A stretch of 14,409 nt of DNA. It comes from M55B165 sp964423265. Its GTDB lineage: Bacteria > Actinomycetota > Humimicrobiia > Humimicrobiales > Humimicrobiaceae. Location of the stretch: NCBI GenBank assembly GCA_964423265.1, contig CAYREF010000048.1:1-14409 (forward strand), in the 5' to 3' direction. Positions 14,356-14,409 of this stretch are shown here, one piece after another. Made by a program: the position numbers and the translations under genes. Numbering within the stretch: position 1 is the first letter of the stretch; every line of letters starts with the position of its first letter. Under the pieces are notes generated by a model. It was not told where the DNA came from, did not search any database, and saw only the letters and a program-made list of their open reading frames with translations.

Positions 14356-14409
14356 TAATAAAAAAATTATATCTTCTGGTATTGGACTGGAATATTTTGA
14401 CTGGCCTTG

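Noticed and set aside
1..14409. tRNA, rRNA, CRISPR array, insertion sequence or prophage remnants
   Set aside because: No cloverleaf, regularly spaced repeats, transposase or inverted terminal repeats were seen; almost all of the window is accounted for by the genes listed.

Overview
The window carries an almost uninterrupted Wood-Ljungdahl (reductive acetyl-CoA) gene cluster on the + strand. It suggests a strictly anaerobic bacterium able to make acetyl-CoA from, or split it to, CO/CO2 and a folate-bound methyl group. The DNA is moderately AT-rich, favours AGG/AGA for arginine and ATA for isoleucine, and has strong purine-rich ribosome binding sites. The enzymes are of the bacterial, folate-dependent type: a full-length acetyl-CoA synthase with its N-terminal CODH-docking domain, plus Fhs and FolD. 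I cannot place the phylum from sequence alone.

Layout. Positions 1-470 hold a Fur-family regulator whose start may lie outside the window. Positions 541-1119 encode a small, very acidic lipoprotein, closed by a clear intrinsic terminator (1139-1171). A promoter overlapping that terminator starts the Wood-Ljungdahl block: racO (ferredoxin/ASKHA reductive activator of the corrinoid protein), cooC (nickel-insertion ATPase), acsD, cooS/acsA (CO dehydrogenase), acsB (acetyl-CoA synthase) and acsC (1254-10553). A second promoter (10567-10595) precedes fhs and folD, which are followed by two adjacent genes for EutN/CcmL-type microcompartment vertex (BMC-P) proteins (13316-13865). A convergent BlaI/MecI-type repressor with its own promoter occupies 13867-14268; the last 141 bases are its upstream region.

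How the genes work together. Fhs makes 10-formyl-THF from formate, and FolD carries it to methylene-THF. A reductase and the methyltransferase AcsE, neither present here, would complete the methyl branch. AcsC/AcsD carry the methyl group on a corrinoid, RACo rescues oxidised Co(II) corrinoid, CooS supplies CO after CooC loads nickel, and AcsB joins CO, methyl and CoA.

Most worth a second look: the pair of BMC-P genes at the end of this operon without any shell hexamer gene in view; a perfect 7-4-7 inverted repeat of Rex-box geometry before acsD; a motif shared by the acsD and fhs leaders; a folD start that appears to be AUA; altered cofactor-site residues in FolD; and a Fur homologue that has lost the usual metal-sensing histidines.
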